Notes: generated by a model from the letters alone, not told the origin. Shown: positions 9,183 to 19,009, counted from the first letter of the stretch. The stretch is 51,615 bases of DNA from Acinetobacter haemolyticus (GCF_900406815.1 NZ_OVCN01000023.1:1-51615), one strand, 5' to 3'. Numbers and translations are program-made.

Positions 9183-9211
9183 ATTAAACAATGTTTGTCA
9201 AAATCCGTCAA
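9183..9211 (-). promoter_or_regulatory. Promoter of tRNA-Phe copy 2
   Basis: Minus-strand TTGACG (-35, 9206-9211) and TTTAAT (-10, 9183-9188) with exactly 17 bases between, then a GC-rich discriminator (CGCCCAC), as expected for a growth-rate-controlled stable-RNA promoter. Confidence 0.65.
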
Positions 9212-9274
9212 GCATATTTCTGGATTTTTCGATTGAGCGTTTAATTTTGCTGCAACACCCATTATCCAAACTCA

Positions 9275-9652
9275 TTAAATTTTGCCAATATGCGATAAGC
9301 AACGATGGATTGCACCACACCCGGGTTCAAATACCTTTACCCCGTGCTCTTCTTCGAAACGGCACACTTCTTCCACAAGGCGTTCAGCTACGCCACGGCC
9401 ACGATTTGCAGGGTGCACGACCACATATTCCAAAACTCGGCTTTCACCTTGTCCTGTCACCCAAATTGCACCTATAATTTTGCTGTTAAATTCAGCGGTA
9501 TAAACTGTGGTATATTGCTGTAGATTTTGTTCAAGTTGCTCCACAGCATCTTGCCCATCACCAAACTCTGGGCTGGTGTCATAAAGTCGCTCTAGCTGGG
9601 TGCGTATTCCTAGATTTTCTAGTGAACTGTAAGCATGTACGCTAATAGGCAT
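9275..9652 (-). CDS. GNAT-family protein, PanZ-like acetyl-CoA sensor possible
   Basis: A small 125 aa GNAT-fold protein. The acetyl-CoA-binding loop is seen in VVHPANRGRGVAERLVEEV (about residues 75-95). Length and the single compact domain fit PanZ/PanM, the acetyl-CoA-dependent factor that activates and regulates aspartate decarboxylase PanD, but ordinary N-acetyltransferases look similar. The start at 9652 is supported by AGGAGGG 8 bases upstream. It is divergent from hisB across about 100 bases; a tRNA-Phe gene lies downstream. Confidence 0.75.
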   Translation of the reverse strand: MPISVHAYSSLENLGIRTQLERLYDTSPEFGDGQDAVEQLEQNLQQYTTVYTAEFNSKIIGAIWVTGQGESRVLEYVVVHPANRGRGVAERLVEEVCRFEEEHGVKVFEPGCGAIHRCLSHIGKI

Positions 9653-9756
9653 TGATTAACCCTCCTGAGCAAACTATGATGCTGTCACTTTTTCGTCACA
9701 GCGAAACTATTGGTTTTTAATTCAATCATTTTTGACGTTTTTTGAGGAACGTGTCC

Positions 9757-10350
9757 ATGACGCAACGTATCAGTGAAGTGGTAAGAAATACCAACGAAAC
9801 AAAAATTCGAGTTCGTCTCAATCTCGATGGTACTGGTCAAGGCACACTCAACACTGGAGTTCCATTTTTAGACCATATGATTGATCAAATCAAGCGCCAT
9901 GGTCTATTTGATATCGATATTCATTGCGATGGTGACCTAGAAATCGACGATCACCATACTGTTGAAGATTGTGGAATCACCTTGGGGCAAGCCTTTGCTC
10001 AAGCTTTAGGCAATAAAAAAGGTTTAAAACGCTACGGTCATTTTTATGCACCTTTAGATGAAGCCTTATCTCGTGTTGTGGTAGATCTTTCTGGTCGCCC
10101 TGGTTTGTTTATGGACATTCCATTTACACGTGCCCGTATCGGAACATTCGACGTCGATTTATTTTCAGAGTTTTTCCAAGGTTTTGTCAATCATGCATTG
10201 ATGACCTTACATATTGATAATCTGAAAGGTAAAAATAGTCACCACCAAATTGAAAGCGTGTTTAAAGCATTGGCACGTGCGTTGCGTATGGCGTGCGAAG
10301 TTGATCCGCGTGCCGAAAATACCATTGCGTCAACCAAAGGTAGTTTGTAA
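9757..10350 (+). CDS. hisB: Imidazoleglycerol-phosphate dehydratase
   Basis: Sixth step of histidine biosynthesis: dehydration of imidazole glycerol phosphate to imidazole acetol phosphate. The 197 aa protein is the mono-functional form, without the phosphatase domain fused in enterobacteria. Metal-binding His/Glu motifs are clear: [33 protein letters not shown] and KNSHHQIES. The start at 9757 has GAGGAAC 6 bases upstream, and begins [11 protein letters not shown]. Its stop overlaps the start of hisH by one base (TAATG), so the two are translationally coupled. Confidence 0.97.
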   Translation: MTQRISEVVRNTNETKIRVRLNLDGTGQGTLNTGVPFLDHMIDQIKRHGLFDIDIHCDGDLEIDDHHTVEDCGITLGQAFAQALGNKKGLKRYGHFYAPLDEALSRVVVDLSGRPGLFMDIPFTRARIGTFDVDLFSEFFQGFVNHALMTLHIDNLKGKNSHHQIESVFKALARALRMACEVDPRAENTIASTKGSL

Positions 10351-10967
10351 TGACTCGTATTGCTTTACTTGACTATGGCATGGGCAATTTACATTCTGCT
10401 GCGAAAGCACTTGAACATGTCGGCGCAACTGTTGATGTCACTAACGATCCAAAGTTAGTCGCGAAAGCAGATAAAATCGTATTTCCCGGTGTGGGTGCCA
10501 TGCGTGACTGTATGCAGGGCATGCATGAAGCAGGCATTGATGAGGTGGTTCGTCAGGCTGCTTTTAACAAGCCTGTGTTGGCCATCTGTGTAGGCATGCA
10601 AGCCTTGTTGCAAACATCAGAAGAAAATGGTGGTGTTGCTGCGCTCGGTATATTTGATGGTGTGGTGAAGCATTTCCCAGAAATGCCAAATTTAAAAGTT
10701 CCACATATGGGGTGGAATCAAGTGCATCAACTTGACCCAAGCCATCCGATGTGGAACAACATCGAGCAAGATGCGCGTTTTTATTTTGTACATAGTTATT
10801 ATGTTGAGCCAAACGACTCGTCTGTGATCGCTGCAACTTGCGATTATGGGGTGAATTTCTGTACTGCGATTCACAAAGATAATTTATTTGCCACTCAATT
10901 CCACCCTGAAAAAAGCCATACCGCTGGTTTGCAGTTGTTAAAAAACTTTGTGGAATGGAAGATTTAA
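10350..10967 (+). CDS. hisH: Imidazole glycerol phosphate synthase, glutaminase subunit
   Basis: Glutamine amidotransferase subunit of IGP synthase, 205 aa. It supplies ammonia to HisF, which is encoded 6 kb away. Class I glutaminase signature with nucleophile Cys80 ([10 protein letters not shown]) and the His-Glu pair in [10 protein letters not shown]. Oxyanion-region motif [11 protein letters not shown] is present. Overlaps hisB by one base; a terminator follows. Confidence 0.97.
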   Translation: MTRIALLDYGMGNLHSAAKALEHVGATVDVTNDPKLVAKADKIVFPGVGAMRDCMQGMHEAGIDEVVRQAAFNKPVLAICVGMQALLQTSEENGGVAALGIFDGVVKHFPEMPNLKVPHMGWNQVHQLDPSHPMWNNIEQDARFYFVHSYYVEPNDSSVIAATCDYGVNFCTAIHKDNLFATQFHPEKSHTAGLQLLKNFVEWKI

Positions 10968-10996
10968 TTCTTTTCAAAATATTTTTTTAAATATTC

Positions 10997-11030
10997 AAAA
11001 TCAAGCCACTTTATGTCGGCTTGATTTTTT
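10997..11030 (+). terminator. Intrinsic terminator after hisBH
   Basis: An 11-bp stem (AAAATCAAGCC / GGCTTGATTTT) with a 10-base loop, then a T-run. Confidence 0.9.
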
Positions 11031-11152
11031 ATAGGCTTTTCTATTTATTTTCAATTATTTTTTGCTTATTATGCAAACGCTTTGAATAAAAACCAAACAA
11101 GTTATCTTTTAAAAATTTAATTTTAAAAAATCAGCGACTACAGGAAAATAAA

Positions 11153-11686
11153 ATGTCATCTCATCTTCAAACAAATGATTCGGGTTTTAGTGCAAGTGGA
11201 CGTTTTGGCCGACTATCTTATTTAGGCTGGAATATGTTACTCGCAGTCTTCGTATTCATTTTAGGTATTATCGCTGCAATATTTATCCCTGCTTTTGATA
11301 CTTCATCAACAAGTTCAGCTGTATATATCTTAGGTGCACTCTTTGTTATTGTTTACATAGCCATGATCTACTTCAGCTTCGTTTTTTCAATTCGCCGTTT
11401 ACATGACCGCAATCAAACAGGCTGGCTATCACTTTTAATGCTTATCCCATTAATAAACTTCTTCTTTTTCATTTATTTAATTTGTGCGAAAGGCGACCCA
11501 GATTCAAATAAATATGGCACTCCTCGTATCACGAAAGGGTGGGAAAAAGTATTAGCATGGATATATATTATCCTTTTACCTCTTAGTATTGTATTTTTAG
11601 CGGCTACTGCAATCCCAGCTTATCAAAGTTATGTTGAGCGAAGCCAACAGATTCAAATGCAATATCAACAATACGATGCTGAATAA
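11153..11686 (+). CDS. DUF805 inner-membrane protein
   Basis: A 177 aa polytopic membrane protein of the DUF805 family. Diagnostic features are GRFGRLSYLGW near the N-terminus and SIRRLHDRNQTGW between membrane segments, then CAKGDPDSNKYG. Hydrophobic segments lie at about 25-47, 58-82, 93-107 and 134-153. The segment after the last helix, ATAIPAYQSYVERSQQ, strikingly resembles the N-terminal helix region of type IV pilins, which usually read AIPAYQDYTARSQ. Function is unknown. It has its own leader and terminator. Confidence 0.8.
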   Translation: MSSHLQTNDSGFSASGRFGRLSYLGWNMLLAVFVFILGIIAAIFIPAFDTSSTSSAVYILGALFVIVYIAMIYFSFVFSIRRLHDRNQTGWLSLLMLIPLINFFFFIYLICAKGDPDSNKYGTPRITKGWEKVLAWIYIILLPLSIVFLAATAIPAYQSYVERSQQIQMQYQQYDAE

Positions 11687-11710
11687 TATTTCTTCTCGCT
11701 AGATCAATCG

Positions 11711-11736
11711 GCCAAGCTATGATGCTTGGCTTTTTT
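11711..11736 (+). terminator. Intrinsic terminator after DUF805 gene
   Basis: A 7-bp perfect stem (GCCAAGC / GCTTGGC), 6-base loop, six Ts. Confidence 0.9.
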
Positions 11737-11854
11737 ATAAGCATAAAATCTACAGAAAGATGCAGTCGTGTAACGTCCAAAGCTTAGCGATTGAGCAATA
11801 ACTTTGCTAATATGTAGTCAATTTAAACTCCATGATGTCGCAAGGAGCGAAAGC

Positions 11855-12586
11855 ATGCTAATCATCCCTGCAATTGACCTGAAAGATGGCAAATGTGTTC
11901 GTTTAAAACAAGGTCGTATGGAAGACGATACCGTTTTCTCAGATGATCCTGTGGCAACTGCACAACACTGGGTCAATGAAGGTGCACGTCGTTTACACTT
12001 AGTTGATTTAAATGGTGCTTTCGCAGGTACACCGATTCATAAGCCAGTTGTAGAAGCGATTGCACGTGCGCAACCTGAACTTCCGATTCAAATCGGTGGT
12101 GGTATTCGTTCACTTGAAACCATTGAACACTATCTTGATGCTGGCGTAACTTTTGTCATTATCGGAACAAAAGCCGTGAAAGAGCCTGAGTTTGTTGAAG
12201 AAGCATGCAAACGCTTTGCAGGTCATATTATTGTGGGTATTGATGCGATCAATGGCATGGTGGCAACTGATGGTTGGGCAAATGTCACCGATGTAAAAGC
12301 CACTGATTTAGCGAAACGCTTTGCTGATGCGGGTGTGTCTAGCATCGTTTACACCGACATTGCACGTGATGGCATGATGCAAGGCGTCAACGTAGAGCAA
12401 ACTGTAAACTTAGCGCAATATTCTGGCTTACCAGTGATCGCTTCAGGCGGTGTCACCAACTTAGATGATGTACGTAATCTAAAAGGTCAAAAAGGCATTT
12501 TAGGCGCGATCACAGGACGTGCGATTTATGAGGGTACATTGAATCTTCGTGAAGCGCAGTTATTGCTGGATGAAGACCGCCTATAA
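11855..12586 (+). CDS. hisA: Phosphoribosylformimino-AICAR-phosphate (ProFAR) isomerase
   Basis: Fourth step of histidine biosynthesis: aldose-ketose isomerisation of ProFAR to PRFAR. The 243 aa (beta/alpha)8 protein starts [17 protein letters not shown], with catalytic Asp8 and the second Asp in [12 protein letters not shown]; phosphate-binding motifs IGGGIRS and ASGGVT are intact. The frame opens 17 codons earlier, but the ATG at 11855 has AAGGAG 7-8 bases upstream and gives the family N-terminus. Confidence 0.97.
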   Translation: MLIIPAIDLKDGKCVRLKQGRMEDDTVFSDDPVATAQHWVNEGARRLHLVDLNGAFAGTPIHKPVVEAIARAQPELPIQIGGGIRSLETIEHYLDAGVTFVIIGTKAVKEPEFVEEACKRFAGHIIVGIDAINGMVATDGWANVTDVKATDLAKRFADAGVSSIVYTDIARDGMMQGVNVEQTVNLAQYSGLPVIASGGVTNLDDVRNLKGQKGILGAITGRAIYEGTLNLREAQLLLDEDRL

Positions 12587-12594
12587 TCGATCAG

Positions 12595-12630
12595 AAGCTC
12601 TAGTGATTTAAATAATGGCTAGAGCTTTTT
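12595..12630 (+). terminator. Intrinsic terminator after hisA
   Basis: A 9-bp perfect stem (AAGCTCTAG / CTAGAGCTT), 15-base loop, then Ts. Confidence 0.85.
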
Positions 12631-12742
12631 AAGCTTAAATGTTATCCTTGCCTCGATTTTTATTTTGCTCTTCAATTTTATAATGACACTTACGCCACCC
12701 TAGTTTTTACAGCCCCCCTTTTTGTAAATAACTCATCACTGT

Positions 12743-12789
12743 CTAGTGATGTGGTGTAGTCGTGTGTTTGTTATATATCACATCACTAG
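12743..12789. repeat. 11-bp inverted repeat in SulP leader
   Basis: CTAGTGATGTG at 12743-12753 is repeated in inverted form as CACATCACTAG at 12779-12789, with 25 bases between. It ends 33 bases before the SulP start. It could form an mRNA hairpin close to the ribosome-binding site or be a dyad operator. Confidence 0.55.
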
Positions 12790-12822
12790 CCTTTAAAATA
12801 TTTTTTAAAATAGGCTATTTCT

Positions 12823-14277
12823 ATGTTTTCCAATGTACGAGAACAATGGTTCTCTAATATCCGAGGCGATGTCCTGGCAGGCCTGGTGGTCGGCTTGGCG
12901 CTGATCCCTGAAGCCATTGCATTTTCCATCATCGCGGGTGTAGATCCCAAAATTGGTTTATATGCTTCCTTCTGTATCGCCGTGGTGATCTCATTTGTTG
13001 GTGGTAGACCAGGCATGATCTCCGCTGCCACGGGTGCGATGGCTTTACTCATGGTCACTTTAGTCAAAGAGCATGGTTTAGAATACTTACTTGCTGCCAC
13101 CATACTGACTGGGGTAATTCAAATCATTGCGGGTTATTTAAAACTGGCTAAGTTAATGCGATTTGTCTCCAAGTCAGTGGTGATTGGTTTTGTAAATGCC
13201 CTCGCCATTCTGATATTTATGGCGCAACTTCCTGAACTCATTAATGTGTCTTGGCATGTATATGCCTTAGTTGCATTGGGTTTAGCCATTATTTATTTAT
13301 TCCCTTTATTACCTAAAATCGGCAAATTAATTCCCTCTCCATTGGTGTGTATCATCATCATTACCCTGCTCGCGATCAGCTTCGGTATTGATATTCGTAC
13401 TGTTGGGGATATGGGGCAATTACCAGATACCCTTCCTGTGTTTTTGTTACCTGATATTCCTTTAAACCTTGAAACATTGACGATCATCTTGCCCTATTCG
13501 ATTGCACTTGCGGCAGTCGGTTTACTTGAGTCCATGATGACCGCCACGATTGTGGATGAAATGACAGATACACCGAGTGATAAATTTCAAGAGTGTAAAG
13601 GTCAAGGTATTGCCAATATCGCTTCAGGTTTTATGGGGGGTATGGCAGGTTGTGCCATGATTGGGCAATCCATGATTAACGTCAAATCTGGTGGTTTAAC
13701 ACGGTTATCTACCTTTTCAGCAGGTGTTTTCCTTCTGATCTTAGTGGTATTTATTAGCGATTGGCTGAAAGTTATTCCAATGGCGGCCTTGGTTGCTGTC
13801 ATGATTATGGTCTCAATCAGTACCTTTGAATGGAAATCGCTCACCAGTTTCAAAGAAAATCCGCAAAGCAGCAACGTTGTCATGGTCGCAACCGTCATCA
13901 TTGTTGTGGCAACCCACAATCTCGCACTCGGGGTGCTCACAGGTGTACTCCTCTCGGCGCTATTCCTTGCCAATAAATTGGAAAATGACATTCGTGTAGA
14001 ACGTTATCTCGAAGGTTCAACCCGTGTTTATGATCTCCGAGGACAAATCTTTTTCAGCTCAGCAGAAAAGTTCATGCAGGGTTTTGACTTTAAAGAGAAT
14101 ATTAATGACGTCATTATTGATTTAACACATTCTCATATTTGGGATGTTACCTCTGTGGCGATGCTGGATTCCGTTGTGAATAAATTCCAACGCAATGGTG
14201 TTCAAGTCAGTGTTCGTGGTTTAAATGAGGCCAGCTCGATCATGATTGATAAATACGGTACACATGCAAAAATCTAA
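12823..14277 (+). CDS. SulP-family anion transporter with STAS domain
   Basis: A 484 aa inner-membrane carrier of the SLC26/SulP family. About a dozen hydrophobic segments fill residues 12-395, including the family signature near the N-terminus ([21 protein letters not shown]). A cytoplasmic STAS domain follows (about 410-484, [20 protein letters not shown]). Family members carry sulfate, bicarbonate or other anions; the substrate cannot be told from the sequence. The C-terminal 14 bases overlap the start of the EamA gene, suggesting co-expression. A dyad symmetry lies in its leader. Confidence 0.9.
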   Translation: MFSNVREQWFSNIRGDVLAGLVVGLALIPEAIAFSIIAGVDPKIGLYASFCIAVVISFVGGRPGMISAATGAMALLMVTLVKEHGLEYLLAATILTGVIQIIAGYLKLAKLMRFVSKSVVIGFVNALAILIFMAQLPELINVSWHVYALVALGLAIIYLFPLLPKIGKLIPSPLVCIIIITLLAISFGIDIRTVGDMGQLPDTLPVFLLPDIPLNLETLTIILPYSIALAAVGLLESMMTATIVDEMTDTPSDKFQECKGQGIANIASGFMGGMAGCAMIGQSMINVKSGGLTRLSTFSAGVFLLILVVFISDWLKVIPMAALVAVMIMVSISTFEWKSLTSFKENPQSSNVVMVATVIIVVATHNLALGVLTGVLLSALFLANKLENDIRVERYLEGSTRVYDLRGQIFFSSAEKFMQGFDFKENINDVIIDLTHSHIWDVTSVAMLDSVVNKFQRNGVQVSVRGLNEASSIMIDKYGTHAKI

Positions 14278-15148
14278 TTCTTATCTTCCCCAATTGGCGC
14301 TGATTTTGATTACCGTCATTTGGGGCGGGACATTTTTAGCAGTGCAATATGCACTGAATTTTAGTACGCCAATGTTTTTCGTTGGCTGTCGTTTTGCAGT
14401 GGCTGCATTCGCAATCCTCCTGATTTCATTAAAATCAATGACAGGCTTAACACTCAAAGAAACCTTTGCTGGAACTGCAATTGGGGTCATGATCGCAATT
14501 GGTTACGGCACACAGACCATTGGTTTGCAAAGCATACTCAGCAGTGAGTCTGCCTTTTTGACGGCATTGTATGTTCCCTTAGTCCCAATTTTGATGTGGA
14601 TTATTTTTCAGAAGCGTCCTTCTTTGATGACATGGATCGGTACCGCTTTGGCGTTTCTCGGTTTGGTGTTGCTAACCGGTAATGGTTTTTCGAGTATCAC
14701 CTTGAGTTATGGGCAAGTCCTGACTTTGATCTGTGCATTTGTGATTGCTTTAGAAATTATCTTGATTGGCTTTTTTGCTGGCAAGGTCAATTTAAGACGC
14801 GTCACCGTGGTTCAACTCATCGTTGCCTCGGTTTTGTCTTTTGCTTGCATGCCGTTTGTGGGTGAACATCACCTGCCTGCATTTTCATGGCCATTACTCC
14901 TCATTGCAGTTGGATTAGGACTGGCAAGTGCATTGATTCAATTTGTCATGAATTGGGCACAACGAATGGTTGATCCAACTCGCGCTGCGATAATTTATGC
15001 GGGTGAACCCGTTTGGGCAGGGTTATTTGGACGGATAGCAGGTGAACGCTTACCACTGTTGGCTTTGTTCGGTGGACTGCTTGTGGTTTTAGGGGTATTG
15101 ATCAGTGAATTAAAATTTAAATTCTTTGAAAATAAAAAAGAGAGCTAA
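14264..15148 (+). CDS. EamA/DMT-family transporter
   Basis: A 294 aa protein with about ten hydrophobic helices arranged as two EamA repeats, the first starting LALILITVIWGGTFLAVQYAL; typical of inner-membrane metabolite exporters. Substrate unknown. The ATG at 14264 lies inside the end of the SulP gene; the frame could start earlier at a TTG, but the ATG is preferred. The stop codon lies inside the following bidirectional terminator hairpin. Confidence 0.85.
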   Translation: MQKSNSYLPQLALILITVIWGGTFLAVQYALNFSTPMFFVGCRFAVAAFAILLISLKSMTGLTLKETFAGTAIGVMIAIGYGTQTIGLQSILSSESAFLTALYVPLVPILMWIIFQKRPSLMTWIGTALAFLGLVLLTGNGFSSITLSYGQVLTLICAFVIALEIILIGFFAGKVNLRRVTVVQLIVASVLSFACMPFVGEHHLPAFSWPLLLIAVGLGLASALIQFVMNWAQRMVDPTRAAIIYAGEPVWAGLFGRIAGERLPLLALFGGLLVVLGVLISELKFKFFENKKES

Positions 15149-15160
15149 AAAGCTCTCTTT
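15137..15160. terminator. Bidirectional terminator between convergent genes
   Basis: Perfect 10-bp stem (AAAGAGAGCT / AGCTCTCTTT) with AAAA loop. It overlaps the stop of the EamA gene and also serves the convergent gene whose stop is at 15184. Confidence 0.85.
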
Positions 15161-15183
15161 CACCAATCTAGCAATTGTACAAA

Positions 15184-15576
15184 TTACGAATACATTGGTT
15201 TATTATCATTAAGTGCAATCAAACCACGAATGGCGCGATATACAATCCAAATCCATGCGACAAACACCACAGCAAAGGCAAATGTGACCGCAGAAAGTGC
15301 AACACCTGCAAATACGTTTGGATTATCACCTGTAAAAAACAGGAAAAGGAACGGAATAAAGGCGATAATATTCCATGCCAGATACCACCAGAAAGTGCGA
15401 ATCTGCCATGTAAAATGACTCTCAAAAATAGAACCTTGCACATCACGACGTTTGACATAGTTAATGATCAAAGCCACTATTGCCAACAAACCACCAGTAA
15501 AAATCGCAATGATATAAAGCACATAAAGAATTAAGGTCAAGGTGCGATTCGGATCTTGATCAACAGAATAATTCAT
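15184..15576 (-). CDS. Small integral membrane protein, DUF4870-like
   Basis: A 130 aa protein with three or four membrane segments (about 13-40, 64-82, 90-115), a short charged N-terminus and a NYVKRR loop after the first segment, the pattern of DUF4870/Tic20-like membrane proteins. Function unknown. It stands alone, convergent with the EamA gene. Confidence 0.7.
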   Translation of the reverse strand: MNYSVDQDPNRTLTLILYVLYIIAIFTGGLLAIVALIINYVKRRDVQGSIFESHFTWQIRTFWWYLAWNIIAFIPFLFLFFTGDNPNVFAGVALSAVTFAFAVVFVAWIWIVYRAIRGLIALNDNKPMYS

Positions 15577-15612
15577 TTTTTATTTCTCCAGTACGAACCA
15601 ACTCCCCTTAAT

Positions 15613-16230
15613 TTAGTAAAAAACATTAAGCGGAGAAATTAACCAACATATCAACAATATATGAAAAGCTATGGTACAGAAATAAATCTGACGAAACGGT
15701 TGTTTTTGTGTTTTATGTCTCAGTTTTTGCTGAGCATACCAACCAGCACACCATCCACCCAAAGCATCGACAATATGTAAAGTCTGTTCAGGTACACGGC
15801 GATTGCCCAACTGCGCCGCTTCTTTATCTTGAGCATATAACCAATAACTCAGCGCATTCATCAAGCTTACAAACAGTAAGCTATACGGCGGTAGCCATTT
15901 GGCTAAACTGGCAACAACCATAAAGCAGATATAGACCAAAATCCCAATTTTCATCGGCGTCCATGTCTGCTTCTGCTTAAGCTTATTCGGCGCTGCTCTA
16001 TGCTCAATCACTTGTGATGCTTTCAAATAGGTCACTTGCTGTGCACGATAACGTCCGCGCTCATCCAGAATCACGAGGTATTCCAACGCACACCCCACAA
16101 TAGGACGCGGCCCAGGACGAGCAAAGTCTTTGATATGCAAAAAAACGCGATCTTTAAATGCATCATTAGGCTGAATAAAGCCGTAGCCTTTTTCATCAAA
16201 CCATTCGACTAATCGACCTTGATCTCGCAT
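15613..16230 (-). CDS. Cold-shock domain plus DUF1294 membrane protein
   Basis: A 205 aa two-part protein. Residues about 1-65 are a cold-shock OB fold (GRLVEWFDEKGYGFIQPND, RVFLHIKDF) that would bind RNA or single-stranded DNA; residues about 85-205 are a DUF1294 membrane domain with three hydrophobic segments and the typical YAQDKEAAQLGNRRVPE. This fusion is a known family of unknown function. The start at 16230 has AGGAAG 5 bases upstream; a GTG lies immediately before it. The gene begins 9 bases after the thrB stop, so it is probably co-transcribed with thrB. Confidence 0.88.
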   Translation of the reverse strand: MRDQGRLVEWFDEKGYGFIQPNDAFKDRVFLHIKDFARPGPRPIVGCALEYLVILDERGRYRAQQVTYLKASQVIEHRAAPNKLKQKQTWTPMKIGILVYICFMVVASLAKWLPPYSLLFVSLMNALSYWLYAQDKEAAQLGNRRVPEQTLHIVDALGGWCAGWYAQQKLRHKTQKQPFRQIYFCTIAFHILLICWLISPLNVFY

Positions 16231-16239
16231 CACTTCTTC

Positions 16240-17190
16240 CTAAGCTGTGGTATGTTGTAAACGGTCTTGCAACATCATGCGCATTTCCATTGGATCTTTT
16301 TGCAAAATATCGCCACCTGTACGTCCATGTGCTGCATTTTTTTGCGCAACTTGCAAACGCATACTCCAAAAACGACATGCAGCCATCGCCAAAAATACAT
16401 CTAAACACGCTTTCTCATCGTGGGTGAGCTCACGAATCGTTTGATAAGCTTGCAAAAACGCGTCGGCTTTGGCTTGATCAAGATGAGCTTGCGGATAGGC
16501 AGTACAAAAGTCATTGATACTAATCGCGATATCAAACAGCCATTCATCCTGATTTAACTCATAAAAATCTAAAATGCCCTGTAATTGATTGCCTTCAAAC
16601 AGCGTATTGTCTCGAAATAAATCTGAATGAATAAAACCTGTTGGGCGATCTGGATGCTGTTGGGTAATTTCTGCAAATTGTTGAAAAACCTGTGCCAATA
16701 AATCCTGATCCGCTTGACCCATGTGAGGTTTCAACTGTTCAGCAACGTCAGTCCAATACTGATGGTTACGATTAAAATCACGAACTAAAGGAAAATCTTT
16801 TAAAGCCAAATGCATTTTAGCTTGTGCTTGAGCGATCGCTTGTATCTGCTCTATGGTGGCATCTTCAGGATGTTCACCCATCAAACGTGGCGCAATTTGG
16901 GCAGGTTTGTTTGCAATACTGTGAATTGCTTGACCATGGTGTTTGAGTGGTACCGCGACAGCGACACCAGCCTCACCCAAGCAGTCCAATACAGGGACCA
17001 ACTCACCTGCACCTTCCGCATCTAACTCTTCAAATACTGTCAAAACATATTGCTTTTGTGTTTGATCCACCAAAAAATAATTGGTGTTTTGAATACCGCC
17101 TTGGATTGGAATCAGATCAATCACTGCCAAACCATAAGGCTCAGCAAAGGCTTGAACTTCATCTAAACTCAACGGGGTATAAACCGACAT
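16240..17190 (-). CDS. thrB: Homoserine kinase, type II (APH fold)
   Basis: Phosphorylates homoserine for threonine synthesis; 316 aa, the aminoglycoside-phosphotransferase-like form rather than the GHMP kinase form. Key motifs are the ATP-side GGIQNTNYFL, catalytic loop HSDLFRDN and metal-binding ILDFYE. The frame extends to 17358, but the start at 17190 (MSVYTPLSLDEVQAF) agrees with the family and has AGG about 8 bases upstream. Divergent from hisF across about 110 bases. Confidence 0.93.
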   Translation of the reverse strand: MSVYTPLSLDEVQAFAEPYGLAVIDLIPIQGGIQNTNYFLVDQTQKQYVLTVFEELDAEGAGELVPVLDCLGEAGVAVAVPLKHHGQAIHSIANKPAQIAPRLMGEHPEDATIEQIQAIAQAQAKMHLALKDFPLVRDFNRNHQYWTDVAEQLKPHMGQADQDLLAQVFQQFAEITQQHPDRPTGFIHSDLFRDNTLFEGNQLQGILDFYELNQDEWLFDIAISINDFCTAYPQAHLDQAKADAFLQAYQTIRELTHDEKACLDVFLAMAACRFWSMRLQVAQKNAAHGRTGGDILQKDPMEMRMMLQDRLQHTTA

Positions 17191-17302
17191 GGAAAACCTG
17201 CAAAAAATAGCTGTGAAGTTTGATAGAATACCCTTTCCCACCATGAAGGTGTAGCACCTAAGTCGGTCTCCTTTCTTTATTGGCGATTTTTTGGAAAATT
17301 TT

Positions 17303-18061
17303 ATGCTCGCAAAACGTATTATCCCTTGCTTAGATGTTGATAATGGTCGAGTCGTCAAAGGCGTTCAATTCCTTGATATTCGTGATGCAGGTGATCCTGT
17401 AGAAGTTGCTCGTCGTTATAACGAACAAGGTGCCGACGAAATTACCTTTTTAGATATTACTGCCACCCATCATGGACGTGATACGACCTATCGTACCGTA
17501 GAGCGAATGGCTGAAAGCGTCTTTGTTCCTTTAACTGTAGGCGGCGGTGTTCGTAAGGTTGAAGATATTCGCTTATTGCTCAACGCAGGTGCGGACAAAG
17601 TCAGTATTAACTCAGCGGCAGTGTTTACGCCTGAGTTTGTTCAAGAAGCATCACAACGTTTTGGTGCGCAATGCATTGTGGTCGCAATCGATGCCAAGCA
17701 AACAGGCGAAAATAAGTGGGAAATCTTTACCCATGGCGGCCGCAAGCCAACAGGTATCGATGCCATTGAATGGGCGGTCAAAATGGCAGACTTCGGTGCG
17801 GGTGAATTGTTAATTACCAGTATGGATGCTGATGGCACTAAAGCAGGCTATGATATTGCCTTGATGCGCCAAATTAATGATCGTGTCAGCATTCCAACCA
17901 TTGCTTCTGGTGGCGTTGGAAACTTACAACATTTAGCAGATGGGATTTTAAAAGGCGGCGCAGATGCAGTATTGGCAGCTTCTATTTTCCACTTTGGTCA
18001 ACATACTATTCCAGAAGCGAAACAATATCTGGCTGATCAAGGCATTGAAATGCGTTTATAA
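17303..18061 (+). CDS. hisF: Imidazole glycerol phosphate synthase, cyclase subunit
   Basis: Uses ammonia from HisH to close the imidazole ring, yielding IGP and AICAR. The 252 aa (beta/alpha)8 protein starts [20 protein letters not shown] with catalytic Asp11; the second Asp is in [15 protein letters not shown], and phosphate motifs VGGGVRK and ASGGVGN are intact. The frame runs 4 codons upstream to a TTG; the ATG gives the family start. Confidence 0.97.
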   Translation: MLAKRIIPCLDVDNGRVVKGVQFLDIRDAGDPVEVARRYNEQGADEITFLDITATHHGRDTTYRTVERMAESVFVPLTVGGGVRKVEDIRLLLNAGADKVSINSAAVFTPEFVQEASQRFGAQCIVVAIDAKQTGENKWEIFTHGGRKPTGIDAIEWAVKMADFGAGELLITSMDADGTKAGYDIALMRQINDRVSIPTIASGGVGNLQHLADGILKGGADAVLAASIFHFGQHTIPEAKQYLADQGIEMRL

Positions 18062-18083
18062 GCATTAAAGTGATAAACAGCAG

Positions 18084-18114
18084 CCTCCCAGCATGATCGC
18101 TTGGGAGGTTTTTT
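18084..18114 (+). terminator. Intrinsic terminator after hisF
   Basis: A 7-bp GC-rich stem (CCTCCCA / TGGGAGG), 11-base loop, six Ts. Confidence 0.9.
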
Positions 18115-18267
18115 ATTGAGAAATTTTAGTCAAAAAAATACCTTGCTATGCAAGGTATAGAAACTGCGTTTATTCAACGCCAGAGGGTAACTTCAACAAC
18201 AATAACACTGGATTAATCTGAAACATTCACGCTGCTTGCACTAACATAGCGATAATCAAGTGGTAAA

Positions 18268-18307
18268 TATTGACAGTAAAACCCTATATTATTGACAATT
18301 CACGACA
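18268..18307 (+). repeat. TATTGAC direct-repeat element, copy 1
   Basis: TATTGACA at 18268 and again at 18290 (22 bp apart, same face of the helix), followed by CACGACA at 18301. The same three-part arrangement with identical spacing occurs at 19067-19106 in front of the AraC gene. The two copies flank the fatty-acid-hydroxylase-like gene. Apart from the hisF terminator, this element is the only clear structure in the gap 18062-18361. Confidence 0.6.
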
Positions 18308-18361
18308 TAAGCACATGGTCATCATCATATTTCATCCCAAATACCTTCTTTGCATTTTTCA

Positions 18362-19009
18362 TCAAGATGCCACTGATACTGTTTTGGTGTCCTTTACCTG
18401 AGTGGTAGTCACTAATTTCGGCTTTTGCTCCACCCATTTAGCAGGAAAAATGGATTCAATGGCTTGCGTTAGTACTTTAGAAATAGGCGCTGGCAATGGC
18501 AAGCCCAGTGGATTGGTTTCTTTTAAGTCAGCAGAAGATACCACCCGCGTTCCCATGACGTAGTCAAACCATGGTCGAGTCACACACCAGTTAGCATCCT
18601 GATTTGAATTCATATGATGATCATAGTGCCAAGGAATGGTACGTCTTGCCCAGTCTGGCTCTAAATGCGCACGACGATGTACATAATAATAATTCCCAGC
18701 GCTATAAAGTGCAGCGAGCGACATTCCTTTTGAAAATGGATAGAACGCCACACTTGCCACTCCAGCTACAACGGCCAATGACATGATTTCATTACGGGTA
18801 CGCCAATGTTCGAATCCTTGTACATAGCATTCATCCGAAAATTCCTGTTTACGGACTTCACGATGATGTGCCCAGTGTGACTCCATGCTTTTTGGTACAG
18901 GGCTATAACGTGGCTGTCCTGGCCGATGAACACCATGCAAAATATATTTATGTGCAAACCACTCAAATGCATTGGCAACTGCCAAACCTGCGATGAACCC
19001 CTTGAACAT
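18362..19009 (-). CDS. Fatty acid hydroxylase / sterol desaturase-like membrane protein
   Basis: A 215 aa di-iron membrane oxygenase-type protein. The eight-histidine pattern is visible: HKYILH (about 20-25), HWAHH (about 45-49), HRRAH (about 112-116) and HYDHHMN (about 128-134). Such enzymes hydroxylate or desaturate lipids; the substrate is not known here. The start at 19009 has AGGAG 6 bases upstream. It is divergent from the AraC-type regulator gene, the usual layout of a regulator with its target. Confidence 0.8.
   Translation of the reverse strand: MFKGFIAGLAVANAFEWFAHKYILHGVHRPGQPRYSPVPKSMESHWAHHREVRKQEFSDECYVQGFEHWRTRNEIMSLAVVAGVASVAFYPFSKGMSLAALYSAGNYYYVHRRAHLEPDWARRTIPWHYDHHMNSNQDANWCVTRPWFDYVMGTRVVSSADLKETNPLGLPLPAPISKVLTQAIESIFPAKWVEQKPKLVTTTQVKDTKTVSVAS

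Noticed and set aside
9103..9477. A 124-codon plus-strand frame
   Set aside because: It starts within a tRNA-Phe gene on the other strand and runs antisense over the GNAT gene.
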